A stretch of 19,930 nt of DNA from assembly GCA_003525905.1 (NCBI GenBank), contig DQIA01000068.1:1-19930 (forward strand), given 5' to 3'. The notes beneath the pieces were generated by a model that had not been told where the DNA came from, did no database searches, and saw only the letters and a program-made list of their open reading frames with translations. The stretch comes from Clostridiales bacterium (GTDB taxonomy: Bacteria > Bacillota > Clostridia > Oscillospirales > Oscillospiraceae). Below are positions 1 through 7,780 of this stretch, one piece after another; positions within the stretch are counted from its first letter, which is position 1; each line of letters begins with the position of its first letter. A program made the position numbers and the translations under genes.

Positions 1-37
1 GCTTTCGCCCCGGGCTTTTGCTGTACCTGTATTGTTT

Positions 38-1210
38 TCAGTTTGTCGTGATCTCTCCGGCCTTTTTGAGCGAGAGCTTCGTCACGGCCGGGCCGATAAG
101 CTCATAGATGAGCGTACCGCAAAGGATGACCGCGCGGATCTGCGGTGCAAAATGCGGCACGATCTTACCGGCTGCCAGCGACAGACCGATGGCCACACCG
201 GCTTGCGGCAGCAGGCACGGGCCAAGGTACTTTTTCACGTTCTTGTCACACTTGCACACGATGCCGCCAAGCGAAGCGCCGAAGGCCTTGCCGGCCACTC
301 GCAGCACGATGTAGATCACGCCGATGAGGCCGACCGTCGGCAGCACAGACAGCTTGAGGTCCGCGCCGGACGCGACGAAGAACAGCAGAAAGATCGGCGG
401 CGTCACGCCGTCACAGATGTCCATGATCTGCGTGACATCCGGTGAGAAGTTCGCCACGACCGCGCCCATAGCCATGCACAACAGCAGGGATGACAAATCA
501 AACAGGGTGGCGATGCCGATGCCCGCAAACACGAACGCCACAATAAGTGACAGGCGGTTGCCAACCTTCTTGAAGAAGCGCAGCGGCAGCAGGAAGATAA
601 AGCCGAGCGCTGCCCCCACCACGAGGGCACCGCCGATCTCTCGCAGCGGCGACAGCAGGGATGCGCCGAACGATGCGCCGGCGTCCGTCAGGCCCTGCGC
701 CACGGCGACGGCGAGCGAGAACAGGATAAGGGCTGTCGCATCGTCGATAGCGACGACGGACAGCAGCGTCTCCGTCACGGGGCCCTTCGCGCGGTACTGC
801 TTGATGACCATGATGGTCGCAGCCGGAGCCGTGGCCGCCGCGATCGCGCCCAGCACAAGCGAGAACGGCAGCGGCTGTCTCGCGATCAGCAGGCCGAGCA
901 CCACAAATACGACCGCAAACAGCGATTCGAGGCACGCGATGACGATCGGCGCAACACCGACACGCTTGAAATAGGACATTTTGAACTCATTACCGATGGA
1001 GAAAGCAATGAAGCCCAGCGCCACATCGGAAATGATATTGATCGTCGTGAGAAAATCCTCCGACAGCAGGCCGAAGACGCTCGGCCCGATGAGAAGACCC
1101 GCCACAAGATAGCCTGTCACGTTCGGCAGATGCACATGCTTTGCCATGCGCCCGCAGAACATGCCCGCAAAGATCATGATGGCCAGGTCCAGCAGGGTAT
1201 TGAGATTCAT
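38..1210 (-). CDS. Cation:proton antiporter (CPA family, Na_H_Exchanger domain)
   Basis: This is a 390-residue polytopic membrane protein with about 12 hydrophobic segments, which is the usual length for the Na_H_Exchanger domain without the C-terminal TrkA-N module seen in KefB/KefC. The N-terminal part (LPNVTGYLVAGLLIGP, about residues 28-43) is the typical opening of CPA2-type exchangers. A TAPA motif lies near residues 127-130. An adjacent Asp pair (AIDDA, residues 156-157) sits where the ion-binding acidic residues are expected, suggesting Na+/H+ or K+/H+ exchange across the cytoplasmic membrane; the ion is not determined. The start ATG overlaps the stop of the upstream PII-like gene by four bases, so the two are probably translationally coupled and the antiporter may be controlled by that partner. 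No terminator is visible in the 37 bases before the window edge. Family assignment is firm; substrate is open. Confidence 0.88.
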   Translation of the reverse strand: MNLNTLLDLAIMIFAGMFCGRMAKHVHLPNVTGYLVAGLLIGPSVFGLLSEDFLTTINIISDVALGFIAFSIGNEFKMSYFKRVGVAPIVIACLESLFAVVFVVLGLLIARQPLPFSLVLGAIAAATAPAATIMVIKQYRAKGPVTETLLSVVAIDDATALILFSLAVAVAQGLTDAGASFGASLLSPLREIGGALVVGAALGFIFLLPLRFFKKVGNRLSLIVAFVFAGIGIATLFDLSSLLLCMAMGAVVANFSPDVTQIMDICDGVTPPIFLLFFVASGADLKLSVLPTVGLIGVIYIVLRVAGKAFGASLGGIVCKCDKNVKKYLGPCLLPQAGVAIGLSLAAGKIVPHFAPQIRAVILCGTLIYELIGPAVTKLSLKKAGEITTN

Positions 1211-1551
1211 TGGTATTTGCCCAGTCCTTCCACATACGAGATTGGCACCGTGAAGAGGATGCCGCTGTCCGGCTGATCCAGTCCTCCCGTTACCTCATTG
1301 ACGACGCGGCTGACCGTGCGCACCTTCTCACCGTCCAACACCATAAAAATCATCTTGTTTTCCTTGTGCGCAGGGTTCATCAGCATCCGCAGGGAGCCGA
1401 GGAACCGAAGCTCGTCGTGCGCCTCGAGCTGCTGCGCCATGCCGCGGCTGTCCAGAATGGTCGCGCCGGGGATATGTTCCTCCTCCAGCGCCGTGAGAAG
1501 CTTATCCAGACATTCCAGCTTGTTCAGAACGATCACCAATAGCTGCATCAT
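1207..1551 (-). CDS. PII-like (GlnB-superfamily) small regulatory protein
   Basis: This 114-residue protein has the size and pattern of the PII fold. A hydrophobic first strand (QLLVIVLNKLECLDKLLTAL) leads into a helix, a variable T-loop-like stretch follows at about residues 35-62, and a C-terminal strand pattern (GILFTVPISYVEGL) resembles the end of GlnB/GlnK-like proteins. The conserved uridylylation tyrosine context of true GlnB is not seen, so it is a divergent PII-like protein rather than a nitrogen PII. AGGAGG lies five bases before the first of two consecutive ATGs (1551 and 1548); either could be used. It overlaps the antiporter gene by four bases (ATGA). PII proteins commonly sit beside the transporter they gate (GlnK-AmtB, SbtB-SbtA), so control of the antiporter is the natural inference. 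Ligand unknown. Confidence 0.7.
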   Translation of the reverse strand: MMQLLVIVLNKLECLDKLLTALEEEHIPGATILDSRGMAQQLEAHDELRFLGSLRMLMNPAHKENKMIFMVLDGEKVRTVSRVVNEVTGGLDQPDSGILFTVPISYVEGLGKYQ

Positions 1552-1580
1552 GTTCGCCTCCTGAAAATTTTCCGGACACT

Positions 1581-1609
1581 ATCTTAGCACTGTCTCTCCG
1601 AAAAAACAA
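1581..1609 (-). promoter_or_regulatory. Predicted sigma-A promoter for the PII-like/antiporter pair
   Basis: On the minus strand, TTGTTT (1604-1609) and TAAGAT (1581-1586) are separated by 17 bases. The start site would fall about 25 bases upstream of the PII-like ATG. It lies in the short gap after the ATPase gene, so the antiporter pair can be transcribed on its own. The -35 box is only a partial match. Confidence 0.5.
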
Positions 1610-1636
1610 CAGGAAATCACGGATTTTTTCGTTTTT

Positions 1637-2686
1637 TTACGCCGGAAACAGCTCGTGCAGCGTCCGCTCCGTCAGCGCATCTGCCGCTGCGAAGTCCACA
1701 TAGGGTCTGCACAGGGCCTCCAGCTCGTCATGGTTGCGCTTAGCCTCGCGCACATGCTCCGCCGCCTTCCGCAGGAGCGTCCCCGCCGTGTCCCGCGCAA
1801 AGTGCAGCGTGTCGCGCGCCGCGGGCGGCAGCGTGCCGTCCAGCTCCAGCGTGCAGCAGCGCTCGCCCGCATAGGGGAAGTCCGGACTGCTCGCCACAAA
1901 GGCCGCCCCTGCCCCCGGCACAAGCAGGTGCGCGGGTGCGCCGTCCGGCTGCAGCGGCGTGTAGCAGGCAAGGCACGTCTGCCCGAGCTGCAGGGCCTGC
2001 TCCAGCACGCGCTGCAGCAGAGCCGGAGCAAGGCCGTAGCTGTCCTCCAGCACATAGACCCGCCCGCACACAGCCGCAGCCGTCTCCGTGCAGAACGACA
2101 GCCCCTCCGGCGTTACGGCACTGAGGAACCGCCGCCGGACTCTCCCCTGCCGCCCGGACGGCCGCAGGGCCGTCAGCGCCAGGCAGCCCGCCAGCTCCTC
2201 GAGATCGCGGCGGCAGCGCGGCTCCTCCCACATGGCCCGCGCCGGAGCCAGCAGGCGGTCCGCCGCGGCGAGGCACGCCGTCACGAGCGGATACTGCGCG
2301 GCGTTCTCCCGCTTCCGGCGGCGCAGCTCCGGCTCGACGCGTGCGATGCCCGCACGGTCATAAAACGCGCCGAAGTCCACATAGCCCTCCCGCCCGGCGC
2401 ACAGCGTCGGCTCGAGCACATGGGGCGCCGTGGCGTCGACCCAGCCGCGCCCGAGAGACGGCAGCACGACGGCATCGAGGGACTGCGGATCGGACGAGCA
2501 CAGAAACCGCCATACCTCCAGCCCCCGTGCGGCGGCCTCGTCGGCAATGCGCCGGAGAAAGGTCGACTTGCCGCAGCCGGAGCCACCCTTGATGTAATCC
2601 ACCGCGCCGCACTCCTCCGCCAGCTCCGAGGCAAAGGTGGAAAAACCCCGCGGTGTGCACGAACCCAGAAAAAATGTTGCCTGCAT
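1637..2686 (-). CDS. PRK06851-family P-loop ATPase with a degenerate second nucleotide site
   Basis: This is a 349-residue soluble protein. The ATG at 2686 is preferred over an upstream TTG at 2749: it has a purine-rich Shine-Dalgarno stretch (GGGAGAAAGGCAGG) upstream, and the resulting N-terminus (FFLGSCTPRGFSTF) matches the family's typical FFAGGNTSRGFYSFY opening. A Walker A motif, GGSGCGKST, lies at about residues 34-42, followed by RFLCSSDPQSLDAVV and WVDATAPHVLEP, both characteristic of the family. The family is a tandem duplication. Here the second half keeps the flanking pattern (VYVLE..., then LLQRVLEQALQLG and PAHLLVPGAGAAFV), but the P-loop position reads EDSYGLAPA, without the glycines or the Lys-Ser/Thr. 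The protein therefore probably has one functional nucleotide site. Cellular role is unknown. It is transcribed divergently from the SLH gene, and no clear promoter or terminator was found for it. Confidence 0.72.
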   Translation of the reverse strand: MQATFFLGSCTPRGFSTFASELAEECGAVDYIKGGSGCGKSTFLRRIADEAAARGLEVWRFLCSSDPQSLDAVVLPSLGRGWVDATAPHVLEPTLCAGREGYVDFGAFYDRAGIARVEPELRRRKRENAAQYPLVTACLAAADRLLAPARAMWEEPRCRRDLEELAGCLALTALRPSGRQGRVRRRFLSAVTPEGLSFCTETAAAVCGRVYVLEDSYGLAPALLQRVLEQALQLGQTCLACYTPLQPDGAPAHLLVPGAGAAFVASSPDFPYAGERCCTLELDGTLPPAARDTLHFARDTAGTLLRKAAEHVREAKRNHDELEALCRPYVDFAAADALTERTLHELFPA

Positions 2687-2777
2687 CAACAGCACCTGCC
2701 TTTCTCCCAGATATCTATGCGCGGCGGAGCGAAAATGTTCCTTCCCCAAATTTAGGCTTTATTTCTATATGCAAACA

Positions 2778-2806
2778 TTGACAGGATACATATTTTGTGC
2801 TAAAAT
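2778..2806 (+). promoter_or_regulatory. Strong predicted sigma-A promoter for the SLH protein gene
   Basis: A consensus TTGACA (2778-2783) is followed after 17 bases by TAAAAT (2801-2806). The predicted start site near 2813 leaves a leader of about 60 bases before the ATG at 2875. The surrounding region is AT-rich compared with the genes. This is the best-matching promoter in the window, consistent with an abundant surface protein. Confidence 0.8.
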
Positions 2807-2874
2807 ACCATAAAAATGTGGAAGATCATCGCTTCCCGCATTTTCAGCATCACAGGAAAGAAAGGAAGATCACC

Positions 2875-4578
2875 ATGAAAAAACGTTGTCTCAGCCTGCT
2901 GCTCACCCTGTGCCTGCTGGCCGCGCTGGCCGTTCCTGCCTTCGCGCAGGAAGCGGAAAAGCAGCCGACACTGCAGCCCGCCTCGGAGCATCCGTCCGTT
3001 CTTCTGAATACCCCGGCCGTTGAGATCCCGGCCGTCCGCGCCGAGATCGAGCCCATGTGCGTGCCGCACGCCAGCATGCGCAGCCTGTCCATCGCCAGGG
3101 GCTATGAGGGTTATCTCTATTACAGCCTCTACCGCGGCACCTACTCCGGTACCTACGGTTATTCCATTGAAGTCTACCGCGGCACCAGCATCACGGAGGC
3201 CAATTATGTCGGCGGCTATGCCGATGGCTATACCTCCGCAGAGCCGCAGCTGCTTGAGCTCTCGCTGGACAGCGCGCTCACGTCCACGCTCTCTGCCGGT
3301 ACTTACACCGTTGTGAGCACGGTCCTTGTCGCCGTCAACGGCGAGGCCCGCCCCGTGAGCGGCACGGAGACCAAAACGCAAATCCAGGTCGTCAACGATC
3401 CTATCCCGCTGCAGGGCGTGTACATGGAGAGCGTCAAGGACGTCATGTACCTCGATCCCGGTCAGGAGATCACGACGCGCGTGGCCTTCAGCCCCGCCAA
3501 CACGACGGCCCGCCGCAACTACGAGCTGAGCATCAGCAACGAATCCGTCTTCAGCGCTCTGGATTTCGGCAACGACATCACCATCCGCGCCGAGCAGCCG
3601 GGCAGCACGACGTTCTATGTCCTGCTTGGCGGCTACATGGGCGGCTTCCGCCTGACCGTCCGCGGCTACACCGCCTCCATGGCCCAGAAGGAGCAGACTC
3701 TGCACGAGGGCTCCTCTGCAAAGCTTTCCTTTACGGTCTCGCCGGATGACGGCCAGACGAAGGCCGTCTGGAGCTCGAACGATCCGCAGATCGTCAGCGT
3801 TGCGCAGGATGGCACCATCACCGCACTGCGTGAAGGCTCTACCATTATAAACGCTTCCCTCACCTTCCCGGACGGCCGCACCGGTCTTGCGTCCTGCGCC
3901 GTGACCGTCACGCCGCACACCGGCGACGTGCTCTCCGAGCAGGCCCCCACGGCCAGCCGCGACGGCTGGCAGCAGATCAACTGCACCGTCTGCGGTCATG
4001 AGGCGACGCACATTCTCTCCCGCCGTTTTCTCGACCTCGACGGCACGCAGTGGTATGCCGACGGTGTGGACGACATCGTCGACCGCGGCCTGATGAACGG
4101 CACCGGCCCCGTGACGTTCGAGCCGGACTCCACCATGACCCGAGCCATGCTCGTCACGGTGCTGTGGCGCAGCGCCGGTTCTCCGAACGAGGGCACGAAC
4201 GGCTTCACGGACGTTCCCGCCGATCAGTGGTACACGCAGGCCGTCGCATGGGCTGCGCAGAACGGCATCGTCAACGGTGTTGGCAACAACAAGTTTGACC
4301 CGGACGCCAAGATCACCCGCGAGCAGCTGGCCGCCGTCCTGTACCGCTATGCCGGGAAGGTCGGTATGGACGTCACCGCGCGCGCCGATCTCAAGCTCTT
4401 CCCGGATGCCGGCAGCGTCAGCGCCTATGCCACGGACGCCCTGAGCTGGTGCGTAGCCAACGGCATCGTCAACGGCACGCTGGAGCACGGCACGGCCTAT
4501 CTGGACCCGCAGGGCTCCGCCACACGCGCTCAGGTCGCCACGCTCATGTCCCGCTATCTCAAGCTCACGGAAGCATAA
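2875..4578 (+). CDS. Secreted S-layer homology (SLH) protein with BIG2 Ig-like domain
   Basis: This 567-residue protein is predicted to be exported and bound to the cell-wall polymer. An ATG at 2875 follows AAAGGAAG; in-frame codons upstream of it lie inside the promoter and leader and are not used. A classic signal peptide (MKKR, a leucine-rich core, then cleavage after AFA) covers about residues 1-24. Residues 60-260 form a Tyr/Gly/Thr-rich beta-type region that I do not recognise. A BIG2-like domain (SSAKLSFTVSP, AVWSSNDPQIVSV, DGTITALREGSTIINA) spans about 263-345. A short CTVCGHEATH segment at about 375-384, a small Cys-x2-Cys element, precedes three SLH repeats at about 385-440, 442-500 and 508-567. 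The third has the consensus-like TRAQ and the second has TREQ. SLH repeats anchor proteins to pyruvylated secondary wall polymer. It stands alone between its own promoter and terminator. Confidence 0.9.
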   Translation: MKKRCLSLLLTLCLLAALAVPAFAQEAEKQPTLQPASEHPSVLLNTPAVEIPAVRAEIEPMCVPHASMRSLSIARGYEGYLYYSLYRGTYSGTYGYSIEVYRGTSITEANYVGGYADGYTSAEPQLLELSLDSALTSTLSAGTYTVVSTVLVAVNGEARPVSGTETKTQIQVVNDPIPLQGVYMESVKDVMYLDPGQEITTRVAFSPANTTARRNYELSISNESVFSALDFGNDITIRAEQPGSTTFYVLLGGYMGGFRLTVRGYTASMAQKEQTLHEGSSAKLSFTVSPDDGQTKAVWSSNDPQIVSVAQDGTITALREGSTIINASLTFPDGRTGLASCAVTVTPHTGDVLSEQAPTASRDGWQQINCTVCGHEATHILSRRFLDLDGTQWYADGVDDIVDRGLMNGTGPVTFEPDSTMTRAMLVTVLWRSAGSPNEGTNGFTDVPADQWYTQAVAWAAQNGIVNGVGNNKFDPDAKITREQLAAVLYRYAGKVGMDVTARADLKLFPDAGSVSAYATDALSWCVANGIVNGTLEHGTAYLDPQGSATRAQVATLMSRYLKLTEA

Positions 4579-4591
4579 CCGAAAAATCACT

Positions 4592-4627
4592 GAGGCCGTC
4601 CAATCGGGCGGCCTCTTGCTTTTTCTG
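4592..4627 (+). terminator. Rho-independent terminator after the SLH gene
   Basis: A perfect 7-bp stem, GAGGCCG (4592-4598) with CGGCCTC (4609-4615), has a 10-base loop and is followed by TTGCTTTTTC. It lies 13 bases after the stop codon. Confidence 0.85.
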
Positions 4628-4664
4628 CTGCAATGCCCTATACTGATGCAGGAGGTGGTTCCAC

Positions 4665-5240
4665 ATGAAAAGCAGGCGGCTTTCCCTGTTTCTGACGTTT
4701 CTGAAAATCGGCGCGTTCACGTTCGGCGGCGGCTATGCCATGATCGCGCTGCTGGAGCACGAGCTCATCGAGAAAAAGGGCTGGATCGGGCACGACGAAT
4801 TTCTCGACATGGCAGCCATTGCGGAATCGACGCCCGGCCCCGTCGCCGTGAATGCAGCGACGTATGTCGGCTTCCATGTTGCCGGGGTGTCCGGCGCGGC
4901 GCTTGCCACACTGGCCGTGTGCCTGCCGTCGTTCCTGATCATTTTTGCGATTTCCCAATTCTTTGACCGCTTTCTTGCACTGACCACCGTCGGCTATGCC
5001 TTCCGCGGCATTCAGGTCTGCGTTGTCTATCTCATCGCATCCGCCGGATGGAAAATGGTCCGGAAGCTGCCGCACCGTCCGCTGGATAACGTGATCCTCG
5101 CCATCGTTCTGCTGGCCATGCTGGCCTGCTCCATGCTTGCCGTCTCGTTCTCCTCCATCTATTTCATTCTGCTCAGCGGCACGGCCGGGCTCTGCGTCTA
5201 CGGTGTGCGGCAGCTGCGGAGAGGCGGTGGGAAGCCGTGA
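4665..5240 (+). CDS. Chromate transporter-family protein, first half-size subunit
   Basis: This 191-residue membrane protein matches one CHR domain (PF02417), so it is a short-chain member rather than the roughly 400-residue fused ChrA. Diagnostic motifs are FGGGYAM at residues 20-26 and ESTPGPVAVNAATYVG at about 54-69, followed by three to four hydrophobic helices. A GGAGGTGG Shine-Dalgarno lies upstream of the ATG. The next gene is a second CHR half that overlaps this one by four bases, and the two presumably assemble as a heterodimer in the membrane. The family is named for chromate/sulfate transport, but the true substrate of many Clostridial pairs is not known and no metal or sulfur gene adjoins to help. 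The family call is firm and the substrate is inferred from the name only. Confidence 0.9.
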   Translation: MKSRRLSLFLTFLKIGAFTFGGGYAMIALLEHELIEKKGWIGHDEFLDMAAIAESTPGPVAVNAATYVGFHVAGVSGAALATLAVCLPSFLIIFAISQFFDRFLALTTVGYAFRGIQVCVVYLIASAGWKMVRKLPHRPLDNVILAIVLLAMLACSMLAVSFSSIYFILLSGTAGLCVYGVRQLRRGGGKP

Positions 5241-5803
5241 TCCGGCTGTTCTGGAATTTTCTAATGATCGGCGCGCTGTCCTTCGGCGGCGGCTACGGCA
5301 TGATCTCCCTTGTGCGGGAGACCGTTCTGTCCAACGGCTGGCTGACGGAATCGGAGTTTCTGAGCTTTATCGCCGTCTCGGAGTCGACGCCCGGCCCGCT
5401 GGCCGTGAATATGGCCACATTCGTCGGTTCGTCGCAGGGGGGCTTCTGGGGCGCGCTGGTCGCGACGCTCGGCGTCGTGCTGCCGTCGTTTCTGCTCCTG
5501 CTGCTTATTGCCGCCGTGCTGCGGAACCTCATGAAATACCGCGGCGTTGAGGCCTTTCTCTCCGGCGTGCGGCCGTGCGTCGTGGCGCTCATTCTTGCCA
5601 CGGCCGTGACCATGGGCCTGACGCGCCTGCTCGGCTTTACGCACCTCGGTGATGTCCCTGTGCCGGATATCCGCTCGCTTCTTGTGCTGGCGGTCCTTGC
5701 CGCCGTCCATTTCCTGTGGAAAAAGCTGCGCGGCAAAGTGCCCTCCCCCATTGCCATGATCGGCCTGTCCGCCGTCCTCGGTATCCTGCTCTGGAGTATC
5801 TAG
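5237..5803 (+). CDS. Chromate transporter-family protein, second half-size subunit
   Basis: This 188-residue membrane protein is the partner CHR half. FGGGYGM (residues 16-22) and SESTPGPLAVNMATFVG (about 48-64) repeat the motifs of the preceding gene, followed by several long hydrophobic helices. It starts at GTG inside the last codons of the upstream gene (GTGA overlap, 5237-5240), behind GGAGAGGCGG, which indicates translational coupling and equimolar synthesis. In paired CHR systems the two halves are thought to sit in antiparallel orientation in the membrane. Transcription should end at the strong hairpin at 5882-5906. Substrate uncertain, as for its partner. Confidence 0.9.
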   Translation: MIRLFWNFLMIGALSFGGGYGMISLVRETVLSNGWLTESEFLSFIAVSESTPGPLAVNMATFVGSSQGGFWGALVATLGVVLPSFLLLLLIAAVLRNLMKYRGVEAFLSGVRPCVVALILATAVTMGLTRLLGFTHLGDVPVPDIRSLLVLAVLAAVHFLWKKLRGKVPSPIAMIGLSAVLGILLWSI

Positions 5804-5876
5804 AAAGCAAGTAACACACACGCAGCAGGCACCGATTGCGTCTGCAGCGGCTATCAGCAGCCGCCGCTATTTCACG

Positions 5877-5916
5877 AAAAACAGCCGCTGCACTGCGCAG
5901 CGGCTGCCGTTTTATT
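5877..5916. terminator. Bidirectional terminator between the CHR pair and upp
   Basis: A perfect 10-bp stem (CAGCCGCTGC at 5882-5891 with GCAGCGGCTG at 5897-5906) has a 5-base loop. On the plus side it is followed by CCGTTTTATT. On the minus side five A residues (5877-5881) give a T-run for transcripts from upp. It lies between convergent genes and can serve both. An imperfect repeat of one arm at about 5842-5870 could offer an alternative pairing. Confidence 0.85.
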
Positions 5917-5921
5917 CTGTT

Positions 5922-6554
5922 TTACTTCGTGCCGAAGATACGATCGCCCGCATCACCGAGGCCGGGCACGATATAAGCATGCTCGTTCAGATGGTCATCG
6001 ACAGCAGCGACATAGAGGTCGACATCGGGATGCGCCTCCGTCACGGCCTTCACGCCCTCGGGCGCAGCGATGATATCCATTAGGGTGAGATACCTGCAGC
6101 CGTATTCCTTCTTCAGGATGTCCAGCGCAGCAACGGCGCTGCCGCCGGTGGCCAGCATCGGATCGACCACGAAGACCTGACGCTCCGAGATATCGGGCGG
6201 CATCTTGCAGTAATACTTGACCGGCTCATGGGTCTCCGGATCACGGAACAGACCGATATGGCCGACCTTTGCAGAGGGGATCAGCTCGATCATGGAGTCG
6301 ACCATGCCCAGACCTGCGCGCAGGATGGGAACGATCGCCAGCTTCTTGCCGGAAAGGACCTTTGTCTTTGCCATGGCGACCGGCGTCTCGATCTCGACTT
6401 CTTCCGTCGGAAGATTTCTGGTCGCTTCATAGCACATCAGGGCTGCGATTTCGCCGACGATCTCGCGGAATTCCTTCACGCCCGTGTTCTTGTCACGGAG
6501 GATCGAGAGCTTGTGCTGCAGCAGCGGATGATCCAAAACCTGTACTTTACCCAT
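5922..6554 (-). CDS. upp: Uracil phosphoribosyltransferase
   Basis: This 210-residue protein makes UMP from uracil and PRPP in pyrimidine salvage in the cytoplasm. The start [21 protein letters not shown] is typical of Upp, and the length matches the family (about 208-210). The PRPP-binding loop appears as [14 protein letters not shown] (about residues 128-140), and the uracil-binding C-terminal region includes [23 protein letters not shown] lies before the ATG at 6554. The ATG lies inside the 3' end of tsaB with an 8-base overlap, so upp is the last gene of a tsaE-tsaB-upp unit and is probably translationally coupled. An in-frame extension upstream of 6554 has no Upp similarity and is rejected. 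Confidence 0.96.
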   Translation of the reverse strand: MGKVQVLDHPLLQHKLSILRDKNTGVKEFREIVGEIAALMCYEATRNLPTEEVEIETPVAMAKTKVLSGKKLAIVPILRAGLGMVDSMIELIPSAKVGHIGLFRDPETHEPVKYYCKMPPDISERQVFVVDPMLATGGSAVAALDILKKEYGCRYLTLMDIIAAPEGVKAVTEAHPDVDLYVAAVDDHLNEHAYIVPGLGDAGDRIFGTK

Positions 6555-7269
6555 TGACACTCTCCTTCGATGTGCGCAGGCGCTCCGCACGTTCCCGCTC
6601 TGCCTGAGACAGACGCAGATAATTCGGCGCGAGCGCCGCGCCGCTGCAATCCGCCCCTTCACTGAGGAGCCGCCGCGCAGCGAGCGCCACACCTGAAGCG
6701 CGCTGCATTCTCCTATGCTCCGGCGCAAGCATGCAGCCGGAGATTTCCGTACCGAACGTATTATAGCACAACTGTGCGCCATCGCCAACCATTATTTTCG
6801 GTTTTTCGCAATTTTCCAGTGCGAGCCGCACCTCGTCGAGTGAAACGGCGCAGTCGGGGCACAGGCGTGTCAGTGTGCCGTTCTCTGCGAGGAAGCGCGC
6901 GTGATACACCTGCGAGCGCCGCGCGTCCATGGCGCAGCACACGATGCCGGAAAATTCCGATGCCTGCCATGCCATGGCCTCAAGCGTCGAAACGCCGCAG
7001 CACGGGATATTCCGCCCCCACGCAAAGCCCTTGGCCGCCGCCACGCCGATGCGCACGCCGGTAAAGCTGCCCGGCCCCGCCGCGCAGGCGACGGCGTCGA
7101 TGTCCTTTGCCGTCAGCTCCGTGATCTCCAGAAGACGCTGCGCCGATTCCAGCAGCGTCCGGCTGTGCGTCAGGCCGCAGTTCAGATAGAGCTCGCCCAG
7201 CAGCGCGTCGCCCTCCAGCAGAGCGACGGACGCCGCCTTCGCCGAGGTCTCAAATGCCAGAATTCGCAT
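6547..7269 (-). CDS. tsaB: tRNA t6A37 threonylcarbamoyltransferase complex subunit TsaB
   Basis: This 240-residue ASKHA-fold protein is the pseudo-kinase partner of TsaD in making N6-threonylcarbamoyladenosine at tRNA position 37. The N-terminus [18 protein letters not shown] and the block [20 protein letters not shown] (about residues 59-78) are signature TsaB sequence. The start at 7269 is supported by AAGGAGG eight bases upstream and by the match of MRILAFETS to the family N-terminus. It overlaps tsaE by 20 bases upstream and upp by 8 bases downstream. TsaD and RimI, often next to TsaB in Firmicutes, are not here and must be encoded elsewhere. Confidence 0.94.
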   Translation of the reverse strand: MRILAFETSAKAASVALLEGDALLGELYLNCGLTHSRTLLESAQRLLEITELTAKDIDAVACAAGPGSFTGVRIGVAAAKGFAWGRNIPCCGVSTLEAMAWQASEFSGIVCCAMDARRSQVYHARFLAENGTLTRLCPDCAVSLDEVRLALENCEKPKIMVGDGAQLCYNTFGTEISGCMLAPEHRRMQRASGVALAARRLLSEGADCSGAALAPNYLRLSQAERERAERLRTSKESVNG

Positions 7270-7687
7270 CCAGCCCGCCTCCTTCGATGGTGATCGTGCG
7301 CTGCTCGTCCGAATCGCGGCCGATGCGCACCGAGATCGCGCCCTGCATGGCGTCCGCGACGTTTTCGCTCCACTCCACCGCGCACACGCCGCCGCGCTGC
7401 AGGTAGTCCTCCCAGCCGATGTCAAACAGCTCGTCGCTCGAGCCGAGCCGGTACATGTCAAAATGGAACAACGGCAGACGGCCGCCCGTATATTCGTTGA
7501 CGATGGTATAGGTCGGGCTGGTCACACGCATCGGGATCCCGAGTCCGCGCGCAAGTCCGCGGGTGAACGCCGTTTTTCCCGCGCCGAGATCGCCCGTAAA
7601 GGCGATGATCTCGCCGCCGTGCAGCGTTTTGGCCAGCCCTTCGCCCAGCGCCTCGGTCTCGTCGGCGCTGTGGGTCACAAACCGCAT
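7250..7687 (-). CDS. tsaE: tRNA t6A37 biosynthesis ATPase TsaE
   Basis: This 145-residue P-loop ATPase of the bacterial t6A complex binds TsaB-TsaD and drives catalytic turnover. A Walker A motif, GDLGAGKT, lies at about residues 32-39, followed by the switch-like TSPTYTIVNEY, a FHFDMYRL segment and VCAVEWSEN near the C-terminus, all typical of TsaE. Length fits the family (about 150). I chose ATG at 7687, with AAAGGA eleven bases upstream. GTG at 7696 would add three residues but puts the Shine-Dalgarno only two bases away. It is the first gene of the tsaE-tsaB-upp operon, with a predicted promoter at 7738-7766. Confidence 0.94.
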   Translation of the reverse strand: MRFVTHSADETEALGEGLAKTLHGGEIIAFTGDLGAGKTAFTRGLARGLGIPMRVTSPTYTIVNEYTGGRLPLFHFDMYRLGSSDELFDIGWEDYLQRGGVCAVEWSENVADAMQGAISVRIGRDSDEQRTITIEGGGLDANSGI

Positions 7688-7737
7688 CGTTCTCACATTC
7701 CTTTCTCTCCGGCTGCATTTCGCAGCTGCTTTTGTTT

Positions 7738-7766
7738 ATTTTACCATATCCGCGCGTTTTTTGCAA
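7738..7766 (-). promoter_or_regulatory. Predicted sigma-A promoter for tsaE-tsaB-upp
   Basis: On the minus strand, TTGCAA (7761-7766) and TAAAAT (7738-7743) are separated by 17 bases. The start site would be near 7731, about 45 bases before the tsaE ATG. Its -35 box is 14 bases from that of the divergent ftsW/rodA promoter. Confidence 0.65.
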
Positions 7767-7780
7767 AACATACTTTTGGG

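Noticed and set aside
2687..2749. Upstream TTG start extending the PRK06851-type ATPase by 21 residues.
   Set aside because: The extension has no ribosome site at the right distance and does not match the family N-terminus; ATG 2686 does.
2800..4590. Long minus-strand frame opposite the SLH protein gene.
   Set aside because: It runs through a promoter and terminator of the plus-strand gene and has no family similarity; it is an artefact of composition.
4616..4644. TTGCTT-17-TATACT, a promoter-like match before the CHR pair.
   Set aside because: Its -35 box lies in the T-run of the preceding terminator, and transcription would start inside the Shine-Dalgarno, leaving no usable leader. Possible but not convincing.
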